NCBI RefSeq assembly: GCF_003260195.1
Contig: NZ_QEIH01000002.1
Span: forward strand, 248,001-312,000
Direction: 5' to 3'
Length of the DNA stretch: 64,000 nucleotides
From: Lutibacter citreus
Lineage (GTDB): Bacteria; Bacteroidota; Bacteroidia; Flavobacteriales; Flavobacteriaceae
Under the pieces are notes generated by a model that was not told the DNA's origin, ran no database searches, and was given only the letters and a program-made list of their open reading frames with translations. Position 1 is the stretch's first letter. The number at the start of each line of letters is the position of its first letter. This document shows positions 35,894 to 44,634 of the stretch, piece by piece. The position numbers were made by a program, and so were the translations under genes.

Positions 35894-36637
35894 CTAGTTA
35901 ATTAACAGCTTTTTAAGTGAAACCTTCTCATTTTCTTCTACCTGAACCATATACATTCCAACACTTAAATTTTGTACATTTACCAGCTCATTTGATCTTA
36001 TAGTTTTTTCATAAACTACCCTTCCCGAAATTGAGTAAATTAGAACGTGCTTATCGAAAGAATTTTTTGTTGAAATTGTAAATAACCCTTCCCTAACAGG
36101 GTTTGGATATAAATTAAAATCTTCAATTTGATTTTTAGTTACTGATGCTGTTTTACTATTTATAGGAGGATTAGAAGTATCCCAACCTCCAGTAGCACTT
36201 GTTCTTTGAATAGAAAATTCTCCAGTTGTTGTACCTGCATAGATTGATGTTTCTCCAAAAGCAGCTTCTCCTTTTTTTACAGTAAATACTTCATCTGGAC
36301 CATTATAACCAATCAATTCAACAGGATCACCATTCTTTTTAATTAAAGCAACTCCCAATCCATTAACATGCACATTTGACATTTCAGGAATACTAAACCA
36401 AATATCATTATTTTTTAGAGTACCATTTAATGTAACTTCATCAATTTTATTATATTCTTTCCCACTAGTTCTTTTATAAAAAACCAGTTTCCATCCATCC
36501 AAATCAGTGGTTCCACTTCCGGTTAATCTTATACCTTTGGAAGTTCCGGTATAATTAATTTCAGAAATAAAAACCTCTTGGCCAAAAAAAAGGCTTGTTG
36601 AAAACAACGTAAATAATAATATAATAAACTTTCGCAT
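35894..36637 (-). CDS. T9SS cargo protein with lamin-tail-like domain
   Basis: A 247-residue secreted protein. It starts with a signal peptide (ending LFFGQ), followed by a beta-rich lamin-tail-like domain (VFISEINYTGTSKGIRLTG... about 20-150). A T9SS type A sorting domain takes up the last 75 residues (NLYPNPV, then VNVQNLSVGMYMVQV and KKLLIN). The sorting domain is cut off during export and the mature part stays on the cell surface or is released. The signal peptide and upstream region closely resemble those of the gene at 38620-39450. The surface role is unknown. Confidence 0.88.
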   Translation of the reverse strand: MRKFIILLFTLFSTSLFFGQEVFISEINYTGTSKGIRLTGSGTTDLDGWKLVFYKRTSGKEYNKIDEVTLNGTLKNNDIWFSIPEMSNVHVNGLGVALIKKNGDPVELIGYNGPDEVFTVKKGEAAFGETSIYAGTTTGEFSIQRTSATGGWDTSNPPINSKTASVTKNQIEDFNLYPNPVREGLFTISTKNSFDKHVLIYSISGRVVYEKTIRSNELVNVQNLSVGMYMVQVEENEKVSLKKLLIN

Positions 36638-36890
36638 TTGTGGGGAAATTCAAAATTCTGGTACAAATTTGATTAAAAACCTATCAGCAAACAAGTTAAC
36701 GTAAAAAAACCTAACAAATGGTTAGGTTTCAATAACAAACGGATATGGCTTTACCCTACATTAGTATATTTTATAAGTAAATTAAAGACTTACTATTAAG
36801 TGCTTTTTTATCTATTTCAACTTATTAAAGTAAGATCCCTATACTTAAGTTTTAATAATTAATTGATGGTTGAATTTTAAAAAATACATG
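36638..36890 (-). repeat. Duplicated upstream block, copy A
   Basis: This stretch upstream of the cargo gene at 35894 is similar, over about 240 bases, to 39451-39695. Shared phrases include AACAAGTTAA, CCTAACAAATGG, AAAGACTTACTATTAAGT and TACTTAAGTTTTAA. In copy A a perfect nine-pair hairpin (36707-36729) is present that is broken in copy B. The rest of the 558-base gap, 36891-37195, contains an isolated terminator-like hairpin and nothing else that I can recognise. Confidence 0.75.
36664..36694 (-). promoter_or_regulatory. Promoter of the T9SS cargo gene at 35894
   Basis: Minus strand TTG (36692-36694), 20 bases, then CAAATTTG (36664-36671), one base off the -7 consensus. The same spacing and the same C at the first -7 position occur before the cargo gene at 38620, which supports function. 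Confidence 0.55.
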
Positions 36891-37048
36891 AAAGATAAAA
36901 TGCTTTTAAAATTTGTATGAATATCTATGATTTTTAAACACTTATCTTTTCGTAAAAAATCTTCAATTATTTTTAAATCTGCATCGTAATAAGATTAATT
37001 CATCTTTATTTATAAAAAAAACACCATTTATTAAGCATATTTAGACCT

Positions 37049-37074
37049 AAAAGTAAGGATTAACCTTACTTTTT
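37049..37074. terminator. Isolated terminator-like hairpin
   Basis: A perfect ten-pair stem AAAAGTAAGG/CCTTACTTTT with five-base loop. It lies in the space between two divergently oriented genes, about 120 bases before the start at 37196, where no terminator is expected. It may be left over from a lost gene, or cut short a leader transcript of the gene at 37196. Confidence 0.6.
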
Positions 37075-37195
37075 GTAAATAAAACTAAACGCTTCATTTA
37101 AATAAAATCACCATTCATATATTCAACGTGAAATTGTTTTCAATTTATTTTAGATAACCTTTACTTTATACATACGTTTTTTCATAAAATATACT

Positions 37196-38614
37196 ATGTT
37201 TAGTTTACCCCATATAAAACAATATTTAGTAATTTTTTCTATTGTTTTTTCGCTTTGTAGTTATTCACAATCATTTACATTTAATTCTTCTACAACAACT
37301 TTTAATATACCAGCTGGTGTTACAAAAGCAACCGTACAAGCTTGGGGTGGTGGTGGAAAAGGAGGCTCCAGAACATCTAACGGTACTGCAGGCGGCGGCG
37401 GCGGTGGCGCATACACAATCTTAAATTTAACAAGCTTAACATCAGGGATTTACGAAATAACAGTTGGTAAGGGTAGTACTAGTACCGCTGCTGGAGGTAC
37501 TTCTATTTTTAAAAAAACAGGAGGACCTGATTTAGTAACTGCAAAAGGTGGGAAATCTGTGGGAAATAACAATTCAAATGGTGCAAATGGTGGTGCTGGC
37601 GGTTCTACTATTGGTGGAAATGGTGGAAATGGTTGGTGGAAATTTAGTGGAGATGGTGGAGATGCAGGAAACACCACTAATACTGGAGGTAATGGTGGAT
37701 ATAAATTCATTTTCTCAGCTATTGCTAAATCTGGTTCTGCTCCGGGTGGTGGAGGTGGCGGTGCTTACAAAAAAAACGAATCTGGAACTATAGCTGGAGG
37801 GAATGGTGCAGATGGTAGAGTTATTGTTTGTTTATTTCCAGCAGATGCAGGTAAAATAACTGGTTCTTCTAGTGTTTGCCAAGGTCAAAATACTGTTTCT
37901 TATTCTGTTCCCGCTATTTCTGGTGCTACTAGCTATACTTGGGCATATTCTGGATCTGGTGCTACTATTTCTGGTACAAGTAACACATTATCAATTAACT
38001 TTTCAAGTTCAGCAACCTCAGGTAATTTAACTGTGTATGGCGAAAACGAGTGTGGTAGTGGAACAACATCAGCAAATTATGTAATTACCGTTTCCGAAAA
38101 TACAACACCTACTTCAAACTGCTCTTATACAGTAAACCCTATAAATAATGGAGAAGTAACATTTACAAATACTTCAACAAATGCTACATCTTATTTTTGG
38201 GATTTTGGTGATTCAAATACTTCAACAGCTAAAAATCCAACACACACCTATAGTACAACTGGCACTTATTTTGTAAAATTAACAAGTACAAACAGTTTTG
38301 GTACTAATGAGAAAACTATTTCAGTAATTGTAGATAATAATACTTTAGGAATTGATGATGAAATATTAAGTACTTTTTTATTGTACCCAAATCCTGTTTC
38401 TTCAGGTGCAATAAAAATGAATTTACCCAATGAAATTGAAGAATTCAAAATAACAATTTCATCAATATTAGGTCAAGAATTATACGGCAGTAAAGAAAAA
38501 AACAGGTACAATACCATACATTCTGTAGATGTCTCAAACTACAAGAGTGGTATTTATTTTATTACAGTGAGCACAGAACATGGAAAGGCAACAAAAAAGT
38601 TAATAATTAATTAG
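37196..38614 (+). CDS. T9SS cargo protein with glycine-rich region and PKD domains
   Basis: A 472-residue surface protein. It has a signal peptide (ending CSYSQS), then a strongly glycine-rich region (about 45-215) with repeats such as GGNGGNG and GGGGGG. Two PKD-like domains follow: about 220-300 (VCQGQNTVSYSVP) and about 305-380 (YFWDFGDSNTSTAKNPTHTYSTTGTY, cited in parts). A T9SS type A sorting domain with YPNPV ends the protein. The Gly-rich part is unusually GC-rich for this window, as expected from GGN codons. The gene points opposite to the three other cargo genes around it. Adhesion or a structural role on the surface is likely but unproven. Confidence 0.88.
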   Translation: MFSLPHIKQYLVIFSIVFSLCSYSQSFTFNSSTTTFNIPAGVTKATVQAWGGGGKGGSRTSNGTAGGGGGGAYTILNLTSLTSGIYEITVGKGSTSTAAGGTSIFKKTGGPDLVTAKGGKSVGNNNSNGANGGAGGSTIGGNGGNGWWKFSGDGGDAGNTTNTGGNGGYKFIFSAIAKSGSAPGGGGGGAYKKNESGTIAGGNGADGRVIVCLFPADAGKITGSSSVCQGQNTVSYSVPAISGATSYTWAYSGSGATISGTSNTLSINFSSSATSGNLTVYGENECGSGTTSANYVITVSENTTPTSNCSYTVNPINNGEVTFTNTSTNATSYFWDFGDSNTSTAKNPTHTYSTTGTYFVKLTSTNSFGTNEKTISVIVDNNTLGIDDEILSTFLLYPNPVSSGAIKMNLPNEIEEFKITISSILGQELYGSKEKNRYNTIHSVDVSNYKSGIYFITVSTEHGKATKKLIIN

Positions 38615-38619
38615 TTTTA

Positions 38620-39450
38620 TTACTTCACTACCAATTTACGTGTAGCAATTTTACCTTCTTCTTCAATTTTCACTAAATAAATACCTCTGTTTAAATTGGA
38701 AACATTAACGTTTTCATGTGATTGTACATTATTATTATAAACCTGCTGCCCTGCTATATTGTATATTTCTACTTTCTTATGCAAATTTGCTCTTGAAGAC
38801 ATATATAATATCCCATTTGATACTGGATTTGGATACATAGCAAAATTCTCTATTTGGTTTTTAACTACGGATAATACAGAAGAGTTATAGACTGTATTTG
38901 TAAATGGATTTGATGCTGATGCATTTGTAGTCACCCCATCTAGAGCGTTTTTTCCACTATAATCCCATTCACTTTCTACAAAAGTACTACTAGGACCAGC
39001 AGTATTTCTATATGCCCAACCATCTTCGTAATCCCAAGGCTTCCCACTTCCATCAACATCAACATCTCCAAATATATCTATAATAGAACCATTTTCAAAT
39101 AAAACAATTGCATCATCACCATTTATTTGCATAGCATTAGTTATATAATCAGGTTCAAAACCAAAAAAACTAGTAAATCCTGTTTTTTCAGAAGCAACAT
39201 AAATATACTCTCCTGCATTTGCTAACACATTAGGAAATGTAAATTCTTGTCCATTAGACCCATGTCCATTATTGGCACTTTCTACACCAAAAATACTTAA
39301 ATCTGCAATATCATTTTTTACATACAATTCTATTCCTTTGGGAACTCCTCCTGATATCGGCCCATCATAAATTCCTGTAATTACTAAATCTTGCCCAAAA
39401 AAAAGGCTTGTGAAAAATAACGTAAGAATTAATATAATAAACTTTTGCAT
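38620..39450 (-). CDS. T9SS cargo protein with lamin-tail/nuclease-associated domain
   Basis: A 276-residue secreted protein. Its signal peptide (ending SLFFGQ) is nearly the same as that of the gene at 35894. The body (DLVITGIYDGPISGGVPKG to about residue 195) resembles the lamin-tail-like domain that precedes secreted nucleases in Bacteroidetes (FGVESANNG, NGDDAIVLFENG, DVDGSG). No catalytic nuclease domain follows. The type A sorting domain (MYPNPVSNG to KLVVK) shares an almost identical DNA tract with that of the neighbouring gene at 39699. It ends only five bases from the opposite-strand gene at 37196. Confidence 0.88.
   Translation of the reverse strand: MQKFIILILTLFFTSLFFGQDLVITGIYDGPISGGVPKGIELYVKNDIADLSIFGVESANNGHGSNGQEFTFPNVLANAGEYIYVASEKTGFTSFFGFEPDYITNAMQINGDDAIVLFENGSIIDIFGDVDVDGSGKPWDYEDGWAYRNTAGPSSTFVESEWDYSGKNALDGVTTNASASNPFTNTVYNSSVLSVVKNQIENFAMYPNPVSNGILYMSSRANLHKKVEIYNIAGQQVYNNNVQSHENVNVSNLNRGIYLVKIEEEGKIATRKLVVK
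38732..38875 (-). repeat. Near-identical sorting-domain tract, copy 1
   Basis: These 144 bases match 39811-39954 at 142 positions by direct comparison (two T/A differences). They encode the central part of the sorting domain, starting before the YPNPV motif. Outside this tract the two genes differ much more, including at silent sites. Confidence 0.9.
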
Positions 39451-39695
39451 TTGGATAGATATTCAAAATTTTAACACAAATCTGAATAAAAACCTAAAAA
39501 CAAACAAGTTAATACAAATATACCTAACAAATGGTCGGATTAATTGAATAAATGGATATGTTTTTACCTTATATTAGTATTTTAAAGACTTACTATTAAG
39601 TACTCTTTTATCTACTTTAACTGTATAACTAAAATCCCTTTACTTAAGTTTTAAGAATTAGCTTATGATTAAAATTTTAAAAAATCACTATAAAT
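39451..39695 (-). repeat. Duplicated upstream block, copy B
   Basis: Homologous to 36638-36890 (copy A). It covers the region upstream of the cargo gene at 38620 and reaches the 3' end of the cargo gene at 39699, so the block appears to be complete here. Confidence 0.75.
39477..39507 (-). promoter_or_regulatory. Promoter of the T9SS cargo gene at 38620
   Basis: Minus strand TTG (39505-39507), 20 bases, then CAGATTTG (39477-39484). Same arrangement as the promoter at 36664-36694. Confidence 0.55.
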
Positions 39696-39698
39696 TAA

Positions 39699-41306
39699 TT
39701 ATTCCACTATTAATTTACGTGTAGCAATTTTACCTTCTTCTTCAATTCTTACTATATAAAACCCCTTACTTAAATTAGAAATGTTAAGATTTTCATGTAA
39801 TTGCACATTTTTATTATAAACCTGCTGCCCTGCTATATTGTATATTTCAACTTTCTTATGCAAATTTGCACTTGAAGACATATATAATATCCCATTTGAT
39901 ACTGGATTTGGATACATAGCAAAATTCTCTATTTGGTTTTTAACTACGGATAATCCAAAATCATTTACTGCTCCAGGAGTACCTAAATCACCTAATCCAT
40001 AGCTTGAAGTTGCACTACCCCAATTAGATTCTGAATCATTTGAAACCCCATCATAATAAAACAAATGTAACTCTGTACTAATACCCTGTAAACTACTACT
40101 ATAATGCACTCTATCAATTTCAATTATACCATTTGTTAAAATTATTTCATCATCTGCATTTCCTAAAGTGATCCCTGAATACTCATAATTAGCTGTAAAA
40201 CCTCCATTTAATCCACTATCAGAATTTCTAGCAAAAACAGCATAACCGTTTGAAGGTACAATAACAGACGAACCAATTGTATATGAATTTGATCCTGCAT
40301 CTGAAATAACCCAACCTTGCATATCTATATCTGATGCCGTAGTATTATAAACTTCAAAATATTCTCCATCAGAGTCGTTTACTTGATCTGGATTTTGCAT
40401 AATTTCAGTAATAATTATTGAACCCACGTTTGGTGAAACAATTCCTGTTAGTGAAATATTTTTACCCACTGCATCAGAACTAGTAATTAAACCTTCTTGA
40501 GTATAACTACCAATACTTAATCCCGATTTTAGCCTAACATAAATAGCAGTAGTTGAAATAGAAGCCCCTACTCTTACTAATGTTATTGTAGAAGTCCAAC
40601 CTCCACCAGAAGTTTCTGAAATTTCAAAATTTATTGGTGAGGTTATCACAATGTTATTTGTTAAATTTTCACCAGAAACATTAAACACCCCCTCAACAGA
40701 AGGTCCTAAACCCGTAACATAATCCAATCCATTAACCGAGGAAGTTGATAATATAAATGGTAAACTCGAAAATGTTTGTCCATTATTTTTTAGATTTGGC
40801 GTTGACGTTGCGGCAGACAACCATATAAAATCCTCATAATTAACACCTAAGCCTGATAATTGCAAAGATTTACCTGCTAAATCTGTACCATCTTCAAAAA
40901 CACCAATATCAATTGATGTCATTCCATTTGCAACACCATCAATTGCTGTAATAACTCCTTCATAACTTATAAATTGTACAACACTATTAATTGAATTTAT
41001 AAGTGACAAAGCTTCAGTTTCATTTTGAATATTACTTTCTGGAAACCAAAGTGTTCCTCTTCCGTTTTCAAGATCTGGAATTGTACCTGATAAGGAAATC
41101 GTAGCATAAACCATAGAAGTACTATTATTATATAAATCTATACTCCAACCTGTTAAATCTGTTCCTGCCGGACCCGCAATTTCGATTCCTTCATTTATAT
41201 CTCCTCCACTATTTTCATAATGAATTTCGTTAATAAAAACATCTGTTTGCCCAAATGATATTGTAGCCACGAATGCGGTTACAACAAAAAGAAATAAGTT
41301 TTTCAT
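39699..41306 (-). CDS. T9SS cargo protein with two lamin-tail-like domains
   Basis: A 535-residue secreted protein starting at the ATG at 41306, whose product begins with a normal signal peptide (MKNLFLFVVTAFVATISFGQ). The open frame runs 26 codons further upstream, but that extension is not signal-like. Two lamin-tail-like domains are seen (about 22-180, VFINEIHYENSGG; and about 320-450, IIITEIMQNPDQVNDSDGEYF), with a beta-sandwich between them. A type A sorting domain ends the protein (MYPNPVSNG...KLIVE). The sorting domain shares a near-identical DNA tract with the gene at 38620. No enzymatic domain is present. Confidence 0.88.
   Translation of the reverse strand: MKNLFLFVVTAFVATISFGQTDVFINEIHYENSGGDINEGIEIAGPAGTDLTGWSIDLYNNSTSMVYATISLSGTIPDLENGRGTLWFPESNIQNETEALSLINSINSVVQFISYEGVITAIDGVANGMTSIDIGVFEDGTDLAGKSLQLSGLGVNYEDFIWLSAATSTPNLKNNGQTFSSLPFILSTSSVNGLDYVTGLGPSVEGVFNVSGENLTNNIVITSPINFEISETSGGGWTSTITLVRVGASISTTAIYVRLKSGLSIGSYTQEGLITSSDAVGKNISLTGIVSPNVGSIIITEIMQNPDQVNDSDGEYFEVYNTTASDIDMQGWVISDAGSNSYTIGSSVIVPSNGYAVFARNSDSGLNGGFTANYEYSGITLGNADDEIILTNGIIEIDRVHYSSSLQGISTELHLFYYDGVSNDSESNWGSATSSYGLGDLGTPGAVNDFGLSVVKNQIENFAMYPNPVSNGILYMSSSANLHKKVEIYNIAGQQVYNKNVQLHENLNISNLSKGFYIVRIEEEGKIATRKLIVE
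39811..39954 (-). repeat. Near-identical sorting-domain tract, copy 2
   Basis: Partner of 38732-38875, with two differences in 144 bases. Confidence 0.9.
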
Positions 41307-41407
41307 AGCATATTTTTTTGTTATCTGTAAAGTATAAAAAATATTAGGCTTTACCAAAAAATATATTTTTATCTTAAAAACCACTCTAAAATTAATATAG
41401 CGTAAGT

Positions 41408-41427
41408 TTAATGTTACCTTAATGTTA
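41408..41427 (+). promoter_or_regulatory. Direct repeat, candidate response-regulator binding site
   Basis: TTAATGTTA occurs twice (41408-41416 and 41419-41427) with an 11-base period. OmpR/PhoB-family regulators bind tandem sites of this period on one face of the helix. It lies upstream of the PhoB-like gene, so autoregulation is a reasonable guess. Confidence 0.45.
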
Positions 41428-41475
41428 TAATTTTGATTACTTTTAATTCACAGTTTAAAAATTGTAAATAATGTT

Positions 41476-41483
41476 TACTTTTG
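41476..41483 (+). promoter_or_regulatory. -7 motif of the two-component operon
   Basis: TACTTTTG, a match to TAnnTTTG, ends 33 bases before the ATG at 41517. No TTG lies at a consensus distance, as is common for promoters that need an activator. Confidence 0.5.
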
Positions 41484-41516
41484 AATGTTTTTTAGCATTA
41501 AAAACTGTAATAAATT

Positions 41517-42221
41517 ATGAAAAAAGCCGATATAAAAATCCTTTTAGTTGATGATGAACCAGATATTTTAGAAATTGTTGGTTACAATTTAAAAATTGAA
41601 GGTTACAAGATTTTTACTGCAAAAAATGGTTTAGAAGCCGTTGAATCTGCAAAAAAACACAATCCTCATTTAATAATACTAGATATTATGATGCCTGAAA
41701 TGGATGGTATTGAGGCTTGCGAAAAAATTAGAGCTACTAAAGGTTTAGAAAATGTTCTTATCACTTTTTTTACGGCACGTGGAGAAGATTATTCTCAAAT
41801 GGCAGGCTTTGATGTTGGAGCAGATGATTACATTACAAAACCAATAAAACCAAAAGTTTTAGTTAGTAAAATAAAAGCATTATTAAGACGTATTAAAAAT
41901 GCACAAACTACTACTCTTGTAGATGATGGTAAAGTAAAAGTAGGTGAAATAATTATTGACAGAGAAGAGTATGTTATAATTAAAGATGGTGCTAAACTAT
42001 CACTGCCCCGCAAAGAATTTGAACTGTTTTCATTATTAGCTTCAAAACCGGATAAAGTATTTAAACGAGATGATATTTTAGATAAAGTTTGGGGAAATGA
42101 AGTTGTTGTAGGAGGAAGAACAATTGATGTACATATACGTAAACTAAGAGAAAAAATTGGAGACCAATATTTTAAAACCGTAAAAGGTGTAGGTTATAAA
42201 TTTGTAATAGATGAAGACTAG
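41517..42221 (+). CDS. OmpR/PhoB-family response regulator
   Basis: A 234-residue DNA-binding regulator. The receiver domain has the acidic pocket DDE (12-14), the phosphorylated D56 in LIILDIMMPEMDG, and the lysine in YITKP. The C-terminal winged helix spans about 135-232 (LPRKEFELFSLLASKPDKVF, ending GVGYKF). It resembles PhoB and should act on phosphate or envelope genes. The kinase gene overlaps it by 11 bases. An 11-base-period direct repeat upstream may be its own binding site. Confidence 0.93.
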   Translation: MKKADIKILLVDDEPDILEIVGYNLKIEGYKIFTAKNGLEAVESAKKHNPHLIILDIMMPEMDGIEACEKIRATKGLENVLITFFTARGEDYSQMAGFDVGADDYITKPIKPKVLVSKIKALLRRIKNAQTTTLVDDGKVKVGEIIIDREEYVIIKDGAKLSLPRKEFELFSLLASKPDKVFKRDDILDKVWGNEVVVGGRTIDVHIRKLREKIGDQYFKTVKGVGYKFVIDED

Positions 42222-43263
42222 GAAAACATATTCATTTGCTCTTTGGACTGCATTTGCTATTACCGTTTTTACTTTTTTTATTTTACTTACGGCTCAGTTT
42301 ATTTCAAATTATTCAATTCCTTATTTATTTTTATTAATTGCCGTTTTATTTAATTTTATATTTTCTTTTATTCTAATACAATATAGGTTAGAAAAACTCA
42401 TCTATAAACGAATTAAGAAAATATATGATAGTGTTTCTGTTTTAGACAATTCAGACTTAAACAAAACACCTATTACTTCTGATATTGAAGGTCTTTCGCG
42501 AGAAGTTAAAAAGTTTGCTGAAGTAAAACAAAAGCAAATTACTAAACTAAATATGAGAGAAAGTTACCGACGAGATTATTTAGGTAATATATCCCATGAG
42601 TTAAAAACACCATTATTTACAGTACAAGGCTACTTATTAATCCTTATGGATGGAGCTTTAAATGACAAAAAAATTGGAAAAAAATATTTAGAAAGAGCCA
42701 ATAAAGGTGTTGAGAGATTAATTTCAATTGTAAAAGATTTAGATTTAATTTCAAAAATGGAAGCTGCTGATTTAAAATTAAATAAACAGCCTTTTAATAT
42801 TTTAGAACTAGTACAAGATGTTTTTGACCTTCTAGAAATGAAAGCAAAAATGAGAGGTATTTCTTTATATTTTAACAAACATTACAGCTATCCAATTATG
42901 GTAATTGGTGATGTTGAAAAAATTGAACAAGTACTTACCAATTTAATAGTAAATTCTATTAAATACGGAAAAAAGAATGGAACAACAATAGTGAGTCTTG
43001 AAAAAACAGATAAGAATAAAATTCTTGTAAAAGTTACAGATAACGGAGAAGGAATAGAAGAAAAATACCATTCTAGGCTATTTGAACGCTTTTACAGAGT
43101 AGATCAAAGCAGATCTAGGGAACAAGGTGGTTCTGGCCTTGGGCTTTCAATTGTAAAGCATATTGTTGAAGCTCATAATGAAGAAATATTCCTAAAAAGT
43201 AATGTTGGAGAAGGTTCTGAATTCTCGTTTACTATTGAACAAGTAGAACAATTCATTATTTAA
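42211..43263 (+). CDS. Sensor histidine kinase, PhoR-like
   Basis: A 350-residue membrane kinase with two transmembrane helices (about 9-31 and 36-57) and almost no periplasmic part, so it likely senses an intracellular or membrane signal or a partner protein. A HAMP-like linker follows. The phosphorylated residue is H129 in NISHELKTPL. The ATP-binding domain has the N box (VNSIKYG), G1 (DNGEGI), F box (FERFYR) and G2 (GGSGLGLSI). It forms a pair with the overlapping PhoB-like gene. The small sensor fits flavobacterial PhoR-type kinases; no pst genes are nearby to confirm. Confidence 0.92.
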   Translation: MKTRKTYSFALWTAFAITVFTFFILLTAQFISNYSIPYLFLLIAVLFNFIFSFILIQYRLEKLIYKRIKKIYDSVSVLDNSDLNKTPITSDIEGLSREVKKFAEVKQKQITKLNMRESYRRDYLGNISHELKTPLFTVQGYLLILMDGALNDKKIGKKYLERANKGVERLISIVKDLDLISKMEAADLKLNKQPFNILELVQDVFDLLEMKAKMRGISLYFNKHYSYPIMVIGDVEKIEQVLTNLIVNSIKYGKKNGTTIVSLEKTDKNKILVKVTDNGEGIEEKYHSRLFERFYRVDQSRSREQGGSGLGLSIVKHIVEAHNEEIFLKSNVGEGSEFSFTIEQVEQFII

Positions 43264-43326
43264 TATGAGGTGAGATGCAACTATTTAGTGCATCCCAATC
43301 CCCAATTTAATATTTAAGTAAGTTTT

Positions 43327-44598
43327 TTATAGATCAAAACCTATATCCTTTCTAAAATTTACTCCTTCAAAGCATATTTTATCTACGTTTTTGTAAGACT
43401 GTTTAAGAGCATTTTGAAAAGTGTCTCCATAAGAAGTAACTGCAATTACTCTACCTCCATTTGTTACTACTTTTCCGTCCTTTATAGTTGTCCCAGCATG
43501 AAACGGAATGGAGTTTTCAACAGCATCTAAACCGTGAATCTCTTTTCCTTTTTCATAAGCTTCAGGATATCCGCCTGAAACAAGCATAACAGTACAAGCA
43601 CTATCTTTTTTTAGTTTAATAGTTTTTGTATGCAATTCTTTGTTTCCTGCAGCAATTAAAAGTTCTAAGAAATCACTTTCAATTAGTGGAATTACAACTT
43701 CTGTCTCAGGATCACCCATTCTACAGTTATATTCAATAACTTTAATTTCTCCTTTATCAAGTATCAAACCAATAAAAACAAAACCTACATAAGGAATATT
43801 ATCTTTTTGAAACCCATTAATAGTTGGTTTAATAACCTGAGTTTCTATTTTCGCCATTAAATCATCAGTTAAAAAAGGCACTGGTGAAACAGCTCCCATT
43901 CCTCCCGTATTTAAACCTTTATCTCCTTCTCCTATTCTTTTGTAGTCTTTGGCGCTAGGTAACGTAACATAGCTCTTTCCGTCCGTTAAAACAAAGCAAC
44001 TAAGCTCTATTCCCGTTAAAAATTCTTCTATAACAACTTTACTACTTGCTTCACCAAACTTTTTATTAGCTAGCATTTCAGTAAGTTCATTTTTTGCTTC
44101 TTGTAAATCTTCTAAAATTAACACACCTTTACCAGCTGCTAAACCATCTGCTTTTAATACATATGGAGCGGTTAATGTTTCTAAAAACTTGTATCCATCT
44201 TCAATATTTTCAGCCGTAAAACTCTCATAAGCAGCAGTTGGAATATTATGACGAAACATAAATTCTTTTGCAAACTCTTTACTTCCTTCAAGCTGCGCAG
44301 CATATTTTTCAGGGCCAATTACAGGTACATTCTTTAACTTTTCATCATTTAAAAAGAAATCGTGCACTCCTTTTACCAAAGGATCTTCTGGTCCAACTAT
44401 TACCAATTTAATGTTGTTTTCTATAACAGCTTTTTTTACTGCTTCAAAATCGGTAAGTTTAATTTCTAAATTTGTTCCTACTTCTTTTGTTCCTGCATTT
44501 CCAGGCGCAATAAATAGTTTATTTAATAATTTACTTTGTGCAATTTTCCAAGCCATTGCATGTTCTCTTCCTCCTGATCCAAGTATTAATACATTCAT
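43327..44598 (-). CDS. purD: Phosphoribosylamine-glycine ligase
   Basis: PurD joins phosphoribosylamine and glycine, using ATP, in the second step of purine synthesis. The 423 residues begin with MNVLILGSGGREHA, the nucleotide-binding start of the family, and show the ATP-grasp core (YVLKADGLAAGKGVLI) and the metal-binding segment IEYNCRMGDPETEVV. It lies 36 bases downstream of the DUF6909 gene on the same strand and may be co-transcribed with it. A weak hairpin (43274-43294) separates it from the converging kinase gene. Confidence 0.97.
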   Translation of the reverse strand: MNVLILGSGGREHAMAWKIAQSKLLNKLFIAPGNAGTKEVGTNLEIKLTDFEAVKKAVIENNIKLVIVGPEDPLVKGVHDFFLNDEKLKNVPVIGPEKYAAQLEGSKEFAKEFMFRHNIPTAAYESFTAENIEDGYKFLETLTAPYVLKADGLAAGKGVLILEDLQEAKNELTEMLANKKFGEASSKVVIEEFLTGIELSCFVLTDGKSYVTLPSAKDYKRIGEGDKGLNTGGMGAVSPVPFLTDDLMAKIETQVIKPTINGFQKDNIPYVGFVFIGLILDKGEIKVIEYNCRMGDPETEVVIPLIESDFLELLIAAGNKELHTKTIKLKKDSACTVMLVSGGYPEAYEKGKEIHGLDAVENSIPFHAGTTIKDGKVVTNGGRVIAVTSYGDTFQNALKQSYKNVDKICFEGVNFRKDIGFDL

Positions 44599-44634
44599 TT
44601 TGTAAACTTATTTTTATCTATTTATAGTATTGAA

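Noticed and set aside
37450..37793. Overlapping open frames on both strands inside the glycine-rich cargo gene
   Set aside because: They are produced by the repetitive, GC-rich GGN codons of the real gene; the opposite-strand frame is proline-rich for the same reason and has no start context.
38620..41306. The lamin-tail cargo proteins as secreted nucleases
   Set aside because: Their domains resemble those found next to nucleases, but no catalytic nuclease domain or metal-binding motif is present in either protein.
43274..43294. GATGCA/TGCATC hairpin between the kinase gene and purD as a terminator
   Set aside because: Only six pairs, a nine-base loop and no T tract on either strand; too weak to list as a feature.
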